A stretch of DNA of 54,861 nt from Comamonadaceae bacterium. Lineage in GTDB: Bacteria; Pseudomonadota; Gammaproteobacteria; Burkholderiales; Burkholderiaceae_C. The translations under genes and the position numbers were made by a program. The DNA is taken from contig CANFJF010000019.1 in NCBI GenBank assembly GCA_947447355.1, positions 1 to 54,861 of the forward strand, written 5' to 3'. The notes beneath the pieces are model-generated. The model was not told the origin of the DNA. It searched no databases and worked only from the letters and a program-made list of their open reading frames with translations. The stretch's first letter is position 1. Each line of letters begins with the position of its first letter. Of the stretch, positions 1-9,912 are shown piece by piece.

Positions 1-211
1 CTGTCGTTCATGCGTAGCGCATCACACTGCACCACGCTGTGGAAAAAAGATGCACCCAGAGCTGCCAACAAGCCAGCCGAACAAATAGCAGGGCATTGCA
101 CCCGCTATGCAGCAATGCATATCGCTCTGTTACTGCTGCAAGGGCGTGGATGCGCCCAGTGATGGCCTGTGACCAGCTTACGAGAGCATCAAGCGGCCCT
201 CGTCGTCCTCG

Positions 212-472
212 TTACTGCTTAGTGCCCTCTTTACCCGTGTATGGGTTCACATTGCCCTTGTGCGAGTAGTTATCCGAACGAGTGCCGTTAGGGTTGGTGG
301 CATGGCTAGGGGCCACATGGGTGCCATCCCGCTTCGTATAGCCCTTAACGGAGTGGTTTTGACTGTTCACATGCCCTGCACTGCTGTGGTGTGAGCCGCC
401 TGTGTGGCCACCTTTGGCATTTACGCCACCTGCCAACACAAGCCAGGCTAAGAAAATCAGTGCTTTGTTCAT
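212..472 (-). CDS. small secreted Gly/His/Ser-rich protein of unknown function
   Basis: The 86-residue product starts with a short signal peptide (about residues 1-19, ending GGVNA), so it is probably exported. The mature part is rich in Gly, His, Ser and Asn and has no Cys. Its second half carries the pattern VKGYTKRDGTHVAPSHATNP, then GNVNPYTGKEGT, which I recall from many short exported proteobacterial proteins of unknown function. The gene stands alone, about 230 bp downstream of tRNA-Ser on the same strand. I assign no biochemical role. Confidence 0.7.
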   Translation of the reverse strand: MNKALIFLAWLVLAGGVNAKGGHTGGSHHSSAGHVNSQNHSVKGYTKRDGTHVAPSHATNPNGTRSDNYSHKGNVNPYTGKEGTKQ

Positions 473-655
473 GAATCCGCTCCTAAGCCCAACATTGGTC
501 AGCCAGAGTGTGCGCTGATTGTTTCAAGTTGTGTAGGGGTAGATGGAGCGGTAAACAAAAAAAGCCTCAAGGTGGCCGTTTGCGATGCATCTCATGGGCA
601 TGAGTGGCGTCCGAAGAGGTGTGAAATACACGTGTGAAAACCGAAAACCCAGAAA

Positions 656-694
656 CAAAAAACCCCTTATAAATCAACGATCTATAAGGGGTTT
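656..694 (-). terminator. rho-independent terminator of tRNA-Ser
   Basis: A 12-bp perfect inverted repeat (660-671 with 683-694, stem AAACCCCTTATA) lies directly downstream of tRNA-Ser. Read on the minus strand it is followed by a run of T. Confidence 0.85.
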
Positions 695-701
695 AAATGC
701 T

Positions 702-794
702 TGGCGGAATCGGAGAGATTCGAACTCTCGATAAGGCTCTACACCCTATACTCCCTTAGCAGGGGAGCACCTTCGGCCACTCGGTCACGATTCC
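702..794 (-). tRNA. tRNA-Ser(GCT)
   Basis: The reverse strand folds as a class II tRNA with a long variable arm. The acceptor stem is GGAATCG/CGATTCC, the T arm contains GTTCGAATC, and CCA is encoded. The anticodon stem CTCCC/GGGAG encloses loop CTGCTAA, giving anticodon GCT for serine AGC/AGU codons. The 93-nt length suits a class II tRNA. Confidence 0.95.
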
Positions 795-831
795 TAATCA
801 AGATAGATTATCTCACGACTTTGGCCCGATT

Positions 832-2097
832 TCAGACCGGTTGGTCGAGGTCAAACGCCTTATGCAGCGCTCGCACTGCCAATTCCATGTATTTCTCGTC
901 AATCACGACGGATGTCTTGATCTCACTGGTCGAAATCATCTGAATGTTGATGCCCTCTTCGCTCAAGATACGGAACATTTTGCTGGCAACGCCCACGTGG
1001 CTGCGCATGCCGATACCGACAATGCTGACCTTGCAGATCTTGGTGTCGCTGATGACTTCTTGGGCGCCCAGCTTGGGCAATACCTTAGCGTTGAGCAATT
1101 CAACGGTCTTGGCGCAGTCGTTACGATTGACAGTGAAACTGAAGTCGGTTTTGCCGTCGCGGCTGATGTTTTGGATAATCACATCGACTTCGATGTTGGC
1201 GTCGGCCACCGCGCCCAAAATTTGGTACGCAATGCCTGGTGTGTCGGGCACACCTAACACGGAGATTTTGGCTTCGTCGCGGTTGAATGCGATGCCCGAT
1301 ACGATGGCTTGTTCCATTTTTTCGTCTTCCTCAAAACTGATCAAAGTGCCGGACTTGGCTTCTTCATTGATGTCAATGTCCCAGTCGGTGAAGCTGGACA
1401 GCACCCGCAGCGGCACCTTGTATTTGCCAGCAAATTCAACGGAGCGAATCTGCAAAACCTTGGAGCCCATGGAAGCCATCTCGAGCATTTCTTCAAAGCT
1501 CACCGTGGCGAGACGGCGGGCTTCAGGGACCACGCGCGGGTCAGTGGTGTAAACACCATCAACATCGGTGTAGATCAGGCATTCGTGCGCCTTCAAGGCG
1601 GCCGCAATGGCGACCGCCGAGGTGTCCGAACCGCCACGGCCAAGTGTGGTGACATTGCCGCCGTCGTCGACACCCTGAAAGCCGGTGATGATCACGACCT
1701 TGCCAGCGTCCAAATCTGCACGCACACGTTTGTCATCAATTGACTCGATGCGGGCCTTGGTGAAGGCGCTGTTGGTTTTAATGGTGACTTGCCAGCCGGC
1801 GTAGCTCACGGCGGGCATGCCCTCGGCTTGCAAAGCAATCGCCAGCAAGGCGCTGGAAGCCTGCTCACCGGTGGCTGCCAGCGCATCGAGTTCACGGGCG
1901 TAAGCGTCGTCTTGTTTAGCCGGTGAGAGTTCTTTGGCCAAGCCGAGCAAGCGATTGGTTTCGCCGCTCATGGCGCTCGGCACCACCACAATCTGGTGGC
2001 CGGCGCGGGCCCATTTGGCCACGCGTTTGGCGACGTTTCGGATGCGCTCAGTCGAGCCCATGGATGTGCCGCCGTATTTATGAACGATCAAAGCCAT
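832..2097 (-). CDS. lysC: aspartate kinase
   Basis: Phosphorylates L-aspartate to 4-aspartyl phosphate, the first step to lysine, threonine, methionine and diaminopimelate. The 421 residues fit the monofunctional aspartokinase family. The N-terminal kinase motif VHKYGGTSMGS (residues 5-15) and the nucleotide-binding segment TTLGRGGSDTSAVA (near 150) are present. Two ACT regulatory domains follow from about residue 265 (GIAFNRDEAKISVLGVPDTPG and IVGIGMRSHVGVASKMF), the sites of allosteric feedback by end products. It starts at ATG, 70 bp after tilS on the same strand, so it may share the accA-tilS transcript. No lysine riboswitch is visible in that gap. Confidence 0.97.
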   Translation of the reverse strand: MALIVHKYGGTSMGSTERIRNVAKRVAKWARAGHQIVVVPSAMSGETNRLLGLAKELSPAKQDDAYARELDALAATGEQASSALLAIALQAEGMPAVSYAGWQVTIKTNSAFTKARIESIDDKRVRADLDAGKVVIITGFQGVDDGGNVTTLGRGGSDTSAVAIAAALKAHECLIYTDVDGVYTTDPRVVPEARRLATVSFEEMLEMASMGSKVLQIRSVEFAGKYKVPLRVLSSFTDWDIDINEEAKSGTLISFEEDEKMEQAIVSGIAFNRDEAKISVLGVPDTPGIAYQILGAVADANIEVDVIIQNISRDGKTDFSFTVNRNDCAKTVELLNAKVLPKLGAQEVISDTKICKVSIVGIGMRSHVGVASKMFRILSEEGINIQMISTSEIKTSVVIDEKYMELAVRALHKAFDLDQPV

Positions 2098-2167
2098 TGA
2101 AAAAAGTCAGTCAAAAAAAGGGCAAAGGAATTAAAAAGATGTGCTGGAGTCTTGGCAAAGCCCGTGA

Positions 2168-3178
2168 TTATATCGGGCTCAACCACTGTAAATAGCTAAC
2201 ATCCCGCAACACATGTCCATTGGCCACCTTCAAGTGGATGTGGTGACCGCGAGTGGTGCAGGCAGCCACTTGGTCGAGCAGTTGCGCCAGTTGCGCAGTG
2301 CTGGGGCGAACTTGATGGAATATCAACAGCCAGTGACGCAGCACGTTCGCCTGACGCGGCCGCGACAGCGCCTGCAACGCCTTGATGGCCGGCGGAGTGC
2401 CCACTTGCAGCAAGTCTTGCGCAGCGACTTCGTCTAACAACAGCTGTGCCTGAGCGGCATGACTGGCGCTGCGTGCAAAGGTTTGTCGAAACTGCGGAAA
2501 CGCATCTGCCAATGCGGGCAAGAGCTTGGCACGAATGCGGTTGCGCGTGTAGCGCTCGTCAGTGTTGCTGGGGTCGTTTACAAAAGCATGCCCTGCTTGC
2601 GTCAGCCATTCACGCAGACTGGCACTTGTCACCTGAAGCAAAGGACGAAAAAATTGCACGCCATGGCGTTCAAAAACAGCCGGCATCGCTGACAAACCGG
2701 CCAAGCCAGCGCCGCGACTCAAGGCCAGCAAGATGGTTTCAACTTGGTCGTCTGCGTGCTGGCCAAGCAGCACTTGGCTCACGCCGAGCGCACGCCCCGC
2801 GTCGGCTAAACCGGTGTAACGCGCTTTGCGTGCTGCGTCTTCGGGACTCTCGCCAAGCTCGTGCTTGGCATTGACTTTGGCAACATGCAGGGACAAATTC
2901 AGCTGCACACAAACAGCCCGGCAATTGGCCTCAAATTCATCGGCGACGGCCTGAAGTCCGTGGTGCACATGAATCGCCCTGACCTGCCCCGGCCACATTC
3001 CGCAAGCAGCGTGCAAGAGCGCCGTGGAGTCTGCGCCGCCGCTGTAAGCAACAGCCAGCGGCGGTGTTAGAGCTGAAGTAGTTGAGCCGGCGAAGGCCGC
3101 CAGCGCCAATTGCGCCGGATTGACCAAGGCGGACTCATAGTTACCGAGCTTCGGCTTTGGTGTCGGTGAAACGGCCAT
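2168..3178 (-). CDS. tilS: tRNA(Ile)-lysidine synthetase
   Basis: Ligates lysine to C34 of the tRNA-Ile CAU anticodon, so that it reads AUA. The PP-loop ATP-binding motif [14 protein letters not shown] is near residues 44-57, followed by VHHGLQ and [15 protein letters not shown], both typical of TilS. The 336-residue length is short for the family, suggesting a reduced C-terminal region. The ATG start at 3178 lies inside accA, so the two genes overlap by 38 bp in different frames. No other in-frame start was seen before the PP-loop. The overlap suggests translational coupling with accA. Confidence 0.93.
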   Translation of the reverse strand: MAVSPTPKPKLGNYESALVNPAQLALAAFAGSTTSALTPPLAVAYSGGADSTALLHAACGMWPGQVRAIHVHHGLQAVADEFEANCRAVCVQLNLSLHVAKVNAKHELGESPEDAARKARYTGLADAGRALGVSQVLLGQHADDQVETILLALSRGAGLAGLSAMPAVFERHGVQFFRPLLQVTSASLREWLTQAGHAFVNDPSNTDERYTRNRIRAKLLPALADAFPQFRQTFARSASHAAQAQLLLDEVAAQDLLQVGTPPAIKALQALSRPRQANVLRHWLLIFHQVRPSTAQLAQLLDQVAACTTRGHHIHLKVANGHVLRDVSYLQWLSPI

Positions 3179-4118
3179 AGCTTTGCAGGCGTTCGTAGCG
3201 ACGGTCCAGCAGCTCTTTGACCTTCAGGTCGCTGACCTGACGGAAAGCGTCATTCAACGCTCGCTTCAAGAAAGCGGCCATTTGCTTGTGGTCGCGGTGA
3301 GCGCCGCCAACAGGTTCATTGACGATTTTGTCGATCACGCCCAAGGCCTTCAGTCGATGCGCAGTGATGCCAAGCGCCTCAGCGGCGATTTCGGCTTTGT
3401 TTGAGGTTTTCCACAGAATCGAGGCGCAGCCCTCAGGGCTGATGACCGAGTAAATGGAATATTGCAGCATGACCACTTGATCGGCCACTGAAATGGCCAG
3501 CGCGCCACCAGAGCCGCCCTCGCCAATGATGGTGGTGATGATCGGCACTTCCAGCTGCGCCATCTCAAAGATGTTGCGGCCAATGGCCTCCGACTGGCCG
3601 CGCTCTTCGGCGTCAATGCCTGGGTACGCACCGGGCGTGTCAACAAAGGTGAACACCGGCAGTTTGAATTTTTCGGCGGTTTTCATCAGGCGCAAAGCCT
3701 TGCGATAACCTTCCGGCTTGCTCATGCCGAAATTACGCAAACCGCGCTCTTTGGTGTCGCGGCCTTTCTGCTGACCGAGCACCATGCAGGCGTGGCCGTT
3801 AAAACGAGCCAGACCCCCGACGATGCTGAGGTCGTCAGAAAAGTGACGGTCGCCATGCATTTCAACGAAGTCGGTGAAAATTTCGCTGATGTAGTCCAGC
3901 GTGTAGGGGCGCTCTGCGTGGCGTGCGATCTTGGTGATCTGCCACGGCGTGAGGTCGCTGTAAATGTCTTTGGTGAGCTGCTGGCTCTTTTTGGCCAGCT
4001 GGTCGATTTCGTCAGAAATGTCGACCGCAGATTCAGTCTGCACATAACGCAATTCTTCGATTTTTCCTTCGAGGTCCGCAATCGGTTGCTCGAAATCGAG
4101 GAAGGTTTTTTTACGCAT
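3141..4118 (-). CDS. accA: acetyl-CoA carboxylase carboxyltransferase subunit alpha
   Basis: Alpha subunit of the carboxyltransferase that moves CO2 from carboxybiotin to acetyl-CoA, the committed step of fatty acid synthesis; it works with AccD. The 325 residues are the normal length. It begins [20 protein letters not shown] and contains the conserved segments [28 protein letters not shown] and [11 protein letters not shown]. The start ATG follows an AGGAG-like ribosome site (CAAAGGAGCAAGGTC on the minus strand). It precedes and overlaps tilS and lies about 70 bp after the DNA glycosylase gene. Confidence 0.98.
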   Translation of the reverse strand: MRKKTFLDFEQPIADLEGKIEELRYVQTESAVDISDEIDQLAKKSQQLTKDIYSDLTPWQITKIARHAERPYTLDYISEIFTDFVEMHGDRHFSDDLSIVGGLARFNGHACMVLGQQKGRDTKERGLRNFGMSKPEGYRKALRLMKTAEKFKLPVFTFVDTPGAYPGIDAEERGQSEAIGRNIFEMAQLEVPIITTIIGEGGSGGALAISVADQVVMLQYSIYSVISPEGCASILWKTSNKAEIAAEALGITAHRLKALGVIDKIVNEPVGGAHRDHKQMAAFLKRALNDAFRQVSDLKVKELLDRRYERLQSYGRFTDTKAEAR

Positions 4119-4186
4119 GACCTTGCTCCTTTGTGTCTAGGGGATCGATTAGCGGGCACAGGGCCGGCACATTCAAGTTCGTCAAA

Positions 4187-4807
4187 TCAGTACACGACCG
4201 GCAAGGGGTCGAGTGACCGCCAAATATACCAAGTTGCCACAGTACAAAAAGGCGCCCAGGCGCCAGCCACCTCACGGGCGTCGCTGCGACTGACCGATTC
4301 GCCTGAAAAATAACTCTTGCTGATGCCGTTGATCAAGCCCACATCGTCGAGTGGCAACACGTTCGGACGCATCAGGTGAAAGATCAGAAACATCTCAGCG
4401 GTCCACCGGCCAATGCCACGGATCGCGATCAACTGGGCAATGATGGTCTCGTCGTCCATCTCCTCCCAATTGTTAACTTGCACCGAACCGGCGTCGAAGT
4501 GCAGTGCCAAATCAACCAAATATTCAACCTTGCGTGCGCTCAATCCAGCTGCCCGCATGTCGTCAATTTTGAGCTTCAGCACGTTGGCTGGTGTCATCTT
4601 CTTGGGCAGCACTTCAAAGCGATGCCACACACTTTGCGCTGCTTTCACCGAGATCTGCTGACCCACAATGCTGCGCGCCAAGGTGCCAAAAGCATCGCCA
4701 CGCGACTGCAACCCAACCTCGCCGAACTGAGGGATCAGCCGCTTCATCACGCGGTCTTTTTTGACCAAGTGCTTGCAGGCTTCAGCCCAGTACGCAGGCA
4801 CCGTCAT
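4187..4807 (-). CDS. DNA-3-methyladenine glycosylase II family protein (AlkA-like, HhH-GPD)
   Basis: Base-excision repair glycosylase that would remove alkylated purines from DNA. The helix-hairpin-helix GPD core is visible: IAIRGIGRWTAEMFLIFHL, then NVLPLDDVG, whose second Asp is the expected catalytic residue. An upstream helix carries SIVGQQISVKAAQ. I chose the ATG at 4807 (product starts MTVPAYWAEACKHL). A TTG at 4885 would add 26 residues and overlap cysS by 19 bp. With the short start it follows cysS by about 60 bp on the same strand. It lacks the N-terminal domain of E. coli AlkA, as is usual for the compact form. Confidence 0.88.
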   Translation of the reverse strand: MTVPAYWAEACKHLVKKDRVMKRLIPQFGEVGLQSRGDAFGTLARSIVGQQISVKAAQSVWHRFEVLPKKMTPANVLKLKIDDMRAAGLSARKVEYLVDLALHFDAGSVQVNNWEEMDDETIIAQLIAIRGIGRWTAEMFLIFHLMRPNVLPLDDVGLINGISKSYFSGESVSRSDAREVAGAWAPFCTVATWYIWRSLDPLPVVY

Positions 4808-4866
4808 AGCAGGTTCATCAGTGTGGGCGACTTCATCGGCTCCAGGACCGGTTTTTGCCAAAATCT

Positions 4867-6258
4867 TCACGCCTTGACCTCCCAAGTGGTGCCGCTTGGC
4901 GAGTCTTTGAGCACGATGCCGCTATCCAGCAAATTCTGACGAATGCAGTCAGCGCCAGCAAAGTCTTTGGCCAATTTGGCCGCAGCGCGTTCAGCAATCA
5001 GGACTTGAATAGTCGCGTCGTCCAGCGCCGCACCGGCTTTGAGAAAAGCGGCGGGAGAACCTTGCAACAAACCAAGGCAAGCGCCCAAAGCCTTGAGCAG
5101 GCCCGAGAGATGGCTTGAGCCCGTGCGATTGATCTCTCCAGCGAGGTCAAACAACACGGCAATCGCTTCTGGCGTGCCGAAGTCTTCGTCCATGGCGACT
5201 TTGAAACGCGCCGCATAAGGCTCGCTCCAATCAATCTCCACGGCTACTGGCGTCACCAAATCCAAAGCGGTGTACAGGCGCTTGAGTGAGTTGCGCGCGT
5301 CGTCAAGATGCACATCGCTGTAATTCAGGGCGCTACGGTAGTGCGCGCGGATGATGAAGAAACGCACGGTCTCTGCGTCGTACTGCGCCAGCACTTCGCG
5401 GATCGTGAAGAAGTTACCGAGCGATTTCGACATTTTTTCGTTGTCGACCCGGACAAAACCGTTATGCACCCAAAAGCGCGCCAGCGGTTTGCCGTTGGCG
5501 CCTTCGCTTTGGGCGATTTCGTTTTCGTGGTGCGGGAACTGCAAATCAGCACCACCGCCGTGAATGTCAAAGCTCTCGCCCAACGTCTGGCAGCTCATGG
5601 CCGAGCACTCGATGTGCCAGCCGGGTCGGCCTTTGCCGTACGGGAAACCCAAAGCAGCAGCGTCCCACTTGGCGTCTTCGGGCTCGCTCTCTTTGGCGGA
5701 CTTCCAGAGCACAAAATCAAGCGGGTCTTGCTTGCCGTCGAGCACGGCCACACGTTCGCCCGCGCGCAGTTCATCGAGGGACTTACCGGATAACTTGCCG
5801 TAGCCTGGAAACTTGCGGACGGCAAAGTTGACGTCGCCGCTACTGGCTTGGTAGGCCAAGCCTTTGGCTTCCAGTTCAGAAATCATCGACAACATGTGTG
5901 GCACGTAATCGGTGGCGCGGGGTTCCAGCGTGGGCGGCTCAATGCCGAGGGCACCAATGTCTTGGTGCATGGCGACGATCATCTCGTCCGTCAGTGCGCG
6001 AATCGTGATGCCGCGTTCGACAGCGCGTTTGATGATCTTGTCGTCAATGTCGGTGATGTTGCGCACATAGGTGATTTTGTAGCCGCTAGCGCGCAACCAA
6101 CGCTGAACCACATCAAACGCCATCATCATGCGGGCGTGGCCAATATGGCACAGGTCATAAATCGTCATGCCGCAAACGTACATGCGGACGTGACCGGGCT
6201 CCAGCGGCAAAAATTCTTCTACGTCACGCGACAGCGTGTTGTAAATGCGAAGGCTCAT
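4867..6258 (-). CDS. cysS: cysteinyl-tRNA synthetase
   Basis: Charges tRNA-Cys with cysteine in the cytoplasm. This class I synthetase of 463 residues is the usual length. The HIGH signature is in [11 protein letters not shown] (about residues 35-45) and the KMSKS loop in [12 protein letters not shown] (about 275). Zinc-binding residues of the family are present, including Cys29 in VCGMT and the WHIECSAM and [10 protein letters not shown] segments. It starts at ATG 6258, where the N terminus [16 protein letters not shown] is typical. A tRNA-Cys gene occurs elsewhere in this window (48942-49015). Confidence 0.98.
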   Translation of the reverse strand: MSLRIYNTLSRDVEEFLPLEPGHVRMYVCGMTIYDLCHIGHARMMMAFDVVQRWLRASGYKITYVRNITDIDDKIIKRAVERGITIRALTDEMIVAMHQDIGALGIEPPTLEPRATDYVPHMLSMISELEAKGLAYQASSGDVNFAVRKFPGYGKLSGKSLDELRAGERVAVLDGKQDPLDFVLWKSAKESEPEDAKWDAAALGFPYGKGRPGWHIECSAMSCQTLGESFDIHGGGADLQFPHHENEIAQSEGANGKPLARFWVHNGFVRVDNEKMSKSLGNFFTIREVLAQYDAETVRFFIIRAHYRSALNYSDVHLDDARNSLKRLYTALDLVTPVAVEIDWSEPYAARFKVAMDEDFGTPEAIAVLFDLAGEINRTGSSHLSGLLKALGACLGLLQGSPAAFLKAGAALDDATIQVLIAERAAAKLAKDFAGADCIRQNLLDSGIVLKDSPSGTTWEVKA

Positions 6259-6403
6259 GAATAGAAAAAAAGCTGGGGGGTATGGTGCTGAGGTGGCAAA
6301 TGGGCGAGTGCAGACTATACCTGCCCGCTACAATCTTTTTTCAGTATAGGCGAGCTGTCTGACACGCTGACCATAAGATCTGATCGCCATCCCACATTAA
6401 ACA

Positions 6404-6982
6404 ATGCAAACTTCCGTTGATATCCTTAGACAAATTGCCACCAAGGTCTTGCTTTGTAGCGCTTTGGTCGGCGCCATTTTCCCATTTTCAGTGCGCGCTC
6501 AAAACTTTGGCACGCCCTTAGCGCCATACATTGACGACTACACCCAAGTGACTAAGTTGGTCAGCGCAAAGCAGCTCAAAGAAGCGCTGGTTAAGGCCGA
6601 ACTGTATTTAGAGAGCAAGCCCAAAGACCCTCAAATGCGCTTCATCAAGGGCGTGATCCTCACCGACATGGGCAAGTCGGCTGACGCCATGAGCCTCTTT
6701 GTGACGCTCACGCAAGACTACCCGGAACTGCCTGAGCCTTACAACAATTTGGCCGTTTTGTACGCGGCAGACAACCAATTTGAACAGGCTCGCGCTTCGT
6801 TGCAAATGGCCATTCGCACCAATCCGAGCTACGCCACGGCTCACGAAAATCTCGGTGATGTGTACGCAAAACTGGCCAGCCAGTCTTACAGCAAAGCGCT
6901 GCAGCTTGAACCGAACAAAACCACCGTTCAACCTAAGTTAGCGCTGATCCGTACGCTGTTTGGCCCCGCTGCCAATCCGTGA
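6404..6982 (+). CDS. exported tetratricopeptide repeat protein
   Basis: A 192-residue protein with a signal peptide (to about residue 33, ending VRAQN) followed by TPR-like helices. Recognisable repeat segments are PKDPQMRFIKGVILTDMGKS, PEPYNNLAVLYAADNQFEQA and YATAHENLGDVYAKLASQSY. TPR units mediate protein-protein contacts; the partner is unknown. It is probably periplasmic, or inner-membrane anchored if the leader is not cleaved. It lies divergent from cysS across a 145-bp gap and 50 bp upstream of two peptidyl-prolyl isomerase genes on the same strand, an arrangement that suggests, but does not prove, a common envelope-folding role. Confidence 0.82.
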   Translation: MQTSVDILRQIATKVLLCSALVGAIFPFSVRAQNFGTPLAPYIDDYTQVTKLVSAKQLKEALVKAELYLESKPKDPQMRFIKGVILTDMGKSADAMSLFVTLTQDYPELPEPYNNLAVLYAADNQFEQARASLQMAIRTNPSYATAHENLGDVYAKLASQSYSKALQLEPNKTTVQPKLALIRTLFGPAANP

Positions 6983-7032
6983 CCGGTTGATCACATGTAC
7001 CAAATTGCGATTTTTGAAACCTCACTTTTAAA

Positions 7033-7731
7033 ATGAATTCTCAAGCTACTTCCTTTAAGCGCCGCACACTCTCGACCTTGGCACTGACTGGCCTCTTGGC
7101 TGTCAGCGGCTGGCAGACAGCCTGTGCTGATGCTGCGCCTCGGGTGAAATTCACCACCAGCGAAGGGGATTTTGTGGTCGAGGTCTATCCCGACAAAGCC
7201 CCAAAGACGGTTGAGAATTTTTTGCAATACGTCAAAGACAAGCATTACGACGGTACGATTTTTCACCGCGTCATCAACAACTTCATGGTGCAGGGCGGCG
7301 GTTTTGACGCCAAGTATGCCGAGAAGCCAAGCCGTCCACCGGTGCGACACGAAGGCCAGGAAGCCGTCGCCAAGGGCGGCGACAAAAACACTGTCGGCAC
7401 CTTGGCCATGGCCAGGACCAGTGACCCGCACTCAGCCACCGCGCAGTTTTTTATCAACGTCAAAGACAACGATTTTTTAAATCCAACGCCGATTCCACCG
7501 GGCGATCCAGTACCGCGGTTTGAATACCAAGGTCAGGTCTACGAAAACACGCCACGCGCCAAGTTGGTGAATGCGACCCAGCTCTTTGGCTACACCGTCT
7601 TCGGCAAGGTGGTCAGCGGTATGGACGTCGTCAATAAGATCAAGTCCGTGCCCACTGGCGCCGGCGGGCCTTTCTCAAGTGATGTTCCGAAGACCCCAGT
7701 TCTTATAAAATCCGTTTCTTTGATTCAATAA
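7033..7731 (+). CDS. ppiA: periplasmic peptidyl-prolyl cis-trans isomerase, cyclophilin type
   Basis: Speeds proline isomerisation during folding of exported proteins. The 232-residue precursor has a signal peptide (about residues 1-35: [17 protein letters not shown] followed by an Ala-rich end). The cyclophilin core then shows [36 protein letters not shown] and [18 protein letters not shown]. An insertion near [18 protein letters not shown] is typical of the longer exported betaproteobacterial form. It is followed after 8 bp by the cytoplasmic paralogue, with which it is probably co-transcribed. Confidence 0.93.
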   Translation: MNSQATSFKRRTLSTLALTGLLAVSGWQTACADAAPRVKFTTSEGDFVVEVYPDKAPKTVENFLQYVKDKHYDGTIFHRVINNFMVQGGGFDAKYAEKPSRPPVRHEGQEAVAKGGDKNTVGTLAMARTSDPHSATAQFFINVKDNDFLNPTPIPPGDPVPRFEYQGQVYENTPRAKLVNATQLFGYTVFGKVVSGMDVVNKIKSVPTGAGGPFSSDVPKTPVLIKSVSLIQ

Positions 7732-7739
7732 AGTCCACC

Positions 7740-8249
7740 ATGAGCAACCCAAAAGTCGAACTCCACATTGCCGATTACGGCGTCATCACCCTCGAACTTG
7801 AGCAAGACAAGGCGCCCAAGTCGGTCGCCAACTTCCTGTCTTACGTCAACAAGGGCCATTACGACAACACGGTATTTCACCGCGTCATTCCTGGCTTCAT
7901 GGTTCAAGGCGGTGGCTTCGAAGTCGGCATGAAGCAAAAACCAACCGACGGCGAGATTGAAAACGAAGCCAACAACGGCTTGAAAAACAACCACTACACA
8001 GTTGCTATGGCACGTACCAGCGCACCGCACTCGGCCAGTTCGCAGTTCTTCATCAACGTCTCCAACAACGACTTTTTGAACCACACCGCTCCGACAGCAT
8101 CCGGTTGGGGCTACGCCGTGTTTGCCAAGGTCGTGTCGGGCAACGATGTCGTTGACAAAATCGCAGCCGTCAAAACCGGCCGTAAAGGCCATCATGACGA
8201 CGTCCCACAGACCGACGTGATCATCGAAAAAGCCGTGGCGCTGGTTTGA
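7740..8249 (+). CDS. ppiB: cytoplasmic peptidyl-prolyl cis-trans isomerase B
   Basis: Cyclophilin of 169 residues without a signal peptide, so cytoplasmic. The core motifs are intact: [18 protein letters not shown] (catalytic Arg in FHRVIPGF), [18 protein letters not shown], and [20 protein letters not shown]. It clearly shares ancestry with the preceding ppiA, and the two probably arose by tandem duplication with one copy gaining or keeping the leader. Next downstream is lpxH, as is common in Burkholderiales. Confidence 0.96.
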   Translation: MSNPKVELHIADYGVITLELEQDKAPKSVANFLSYVNKGHYDNTVFHRVIPGFMVQGGGFEVGMKQKPTDGEIENEANNGLKNNHYTVAMARTSAPHSASSQFFINVSNNDFLNHTAPTASGWGYAVFAKVVSGNDVVDKIAAVKTGRKGHHDDVPQTDVIIEKAVALV

Positions 8250-8316
8250 TCAAAGCCACCGCCTTGCATGGCGGACGTTGCACCTTGCACGACCGCTAAT
8301 ACTGCATCGCCACAAC

Positions 8317-9102
8317 ATGAACGTGCCCCAGATTGCCGAGCTGCAAGCTCCCGCTGCATGGGGCACGGTCGATTTCATTTCAGACCTGCACCTGACCGCT
8401 GATGAGCCCCTGACCTTCTCGGTTTGGCAGCATTATCTGGAAACGACGCCGGCAGATGCAGTCTTCATCTTGGGTGACCTGTTTGAAGTCTGGGTCGGTG
8501 ATGACGTGGTCGGATCGGACTTGTCTCAAGAAGCCAGCTTTGAAAACCGTTGCGTTCAGGTGATGGCCGCCACGGCTTCTAGCAAGCTGGCACTTTTCTT
8601 CATGCATGGCAACCGCGACTTTTTAGTCGGTCAGCGCTTGATGAGTTTGTGTCACGCCACGCTACTCAAAGACCCAACGGTCTTGCATTTTGCTGATCAA
8701 CGTTATCTGCTGACACATGGCGATGCACTTTGCCTGGCCGACACCGAGTACCTGCAGTTTCGCCAACAAGTACGGAGCAGCGCTTGGCAAGACCACTTTT
8801 TAGCCAAGCCCTTGGCGGAAAGACAAAGCATCGCGCGCGGATTGCGTGCGCAAAGTGAGGCGCGCAAGCAGTACGGCCAAACCTATGCAGACGTCGATAC
8901 AAACGCAGCCAAGCAGTGGCTGGAGCTTGCAGGCGCCAACACCCTGATTCATGGTCACACTCACCTGCCCAACCAACACGAGCTTGGCGACAGCCAGCGC
9001 CGCGTTGTTCTGAGCGATTGGGATGCCGCGGCCACACCACCTCGGGCTGAGGTCTTGCGGCTGACGAAGAGCGGCCTGCAACGCTTGCCGCTGAGCGCCT
9101 AG
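8317..9102 (+). CDS. lpxH: UDP-2,3-diacylglucosamine diphosphatase
   Basis: Hydrolyses UDP-2,3-diacylglucosamine to lipid X and UMP in lipid A synthesis, at the cytoplasmic face of the inner membrane. The metallophosphoesterase motifs are all visible: DLHLT, GDLFEVWVGDD, HGNRDFLVG, THGDALC and HGHTHLPN. I prefer the ATG at 8317 (product starts MNVPQIAELQ, 261 residues) over an in-frame TTG at 8278. It lies between ppiB and the MtfA-like gene, with a 21-bp gap to the latter. Confidence 0.94.
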   Translation: MNVPQIAELQAPAAWGTVDFISDLHLTADEPLTFSVWQHYLETTPADAVFILGDLFEVWVGDDVVGSDLSQEASFENRCVQVMAATASSKLALFFMHGNRDFLVGQRLMSLCHATLLKDPTVLHFADQRYLLTHGDALCLADTEYLQFRQQVRSSAWQDHFLAKPLAERQSIARGLRAQSEARKQYGQTYADVDTNAAKQWLELAGANTLIHGHTHLPNQHELGDSQRRVVLSDWDAAATPPRAEVLRLTKSGLQRLPLSA

Positions 9103-9123
9103 TTCAAGCTATCGGCAGCCCTT

Positions 9124-9912
9124 ATGCTCAGATGGCTGCGCCGACACTTGCAACATTTTGGATTGCCAAAGAGAAGCAAACAAGCCATCCCTGACGCGAT
9201 GTGGTTGAGTACGCTGCAGGCCTTTCCTTTTCTGACGGCTGACCCCACCAACGACCTCGGGCAGTTGCGCACGATGGTGGCTGAGTTTTTATCCGACAAA
9301 GAATTCAACGGCGCTCATGGCCTGCAAATCACTGACGCCATGGCCGTGGCGATTGCCGCTCAGGCTTGCTTGCCAGTGCTTCACCTTGGCCTGCATTGGT
9401 ACGACGACTTCAGGGGTATCGTGGTGCACTCAGGCGCGATGCTCGCACGCCGCGAAGTGGTGGACGATGCCGGCGTGGTGCACCGTTATAACGAGGCCTT
9501 GACTGGCGAAGCCATGCCACACGGTCCTGTCACTTTGAGTTGGGCGGACGTAGCAGCCTCAGGAGAGTCGGCGCAAGCCGGCTACAACGTCGTGATCCAT
9601 GAATTTGTGCACAAGCTCGACATGCGCAGTGGCAGCGCCGATGGCTGTCCGCCACTTTCGTCTAGGGTCGTCTGGGAAAACTGGCGCGTCACCATGCAGG
9701 CCAGCTACGCTCGGTTTAGGACGCAGTTGACGATGGCCGAACGTTTCGGCGCCGAGCCGCCTTGGCTCGACGCGTACGCAGGAACCGCCCCAGCTGAATT
9801 TTTCGCCGTGACGTCTGAGGCTTACTTCGTCAACCGGGGGCGTTTTGCGCAAGAGTTCCCGGAACTCCTGCCGCTGTTCGCGCAGTTTTTCAACGCTTCA
9901 GCAGCGCCTTAA
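9124..9912 (+). CDS. zinc-dependent peptidase of the MtfA family (DUF980)
   Basis: A 262-residue MtfA-like metallopeptidase. In E. coli MtfA binds the repressor Mlc and shows aminopeptidase activity; whether Mlc exists here is unknown. The zinc motif HEFVHKLDMRSG (HExxH near residue 159) and the downstream glutamate region PAEFFAVTSEAYF are visible. The N terminus MLRWLRRHLQHF is basic without a clear signal peptide. The gene ends convergent with, and overlaps by 23 bp, the 3' end of the DUF349 gene on the opposite strand, so no separate terminator fits between them. Confidence 0.88.
   Translation: MLRWLRRHLQHFGLPKRSKQAIPDAMWLSTLQAFPFLTADPTNDLGQLRTMVAEFLSDKEFNGAHGLQITDAMAVAIAAQACLPVLHLGLHWYDDFRGIVVHSGAMLARREVVDDAGVVHRYNEALTGEAMPHGPVTLSWADVAASGESAQAGYNVVIHEFVHKLDMRSGSADGCPPLSSRVVWENWRVTMQASYARFRTQLTMAERFGAEPPWLDAYAGTAPAEFFAVTSEAYFVNRGRFAQEFPELLPLFAQFFNASAAP

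Noticed and set aside
39..269. 76-codon open frame on the plus strand at the window start
   Set aside because: Overlaps the better supported small secreted protein gene on the other strand and has no coding character.
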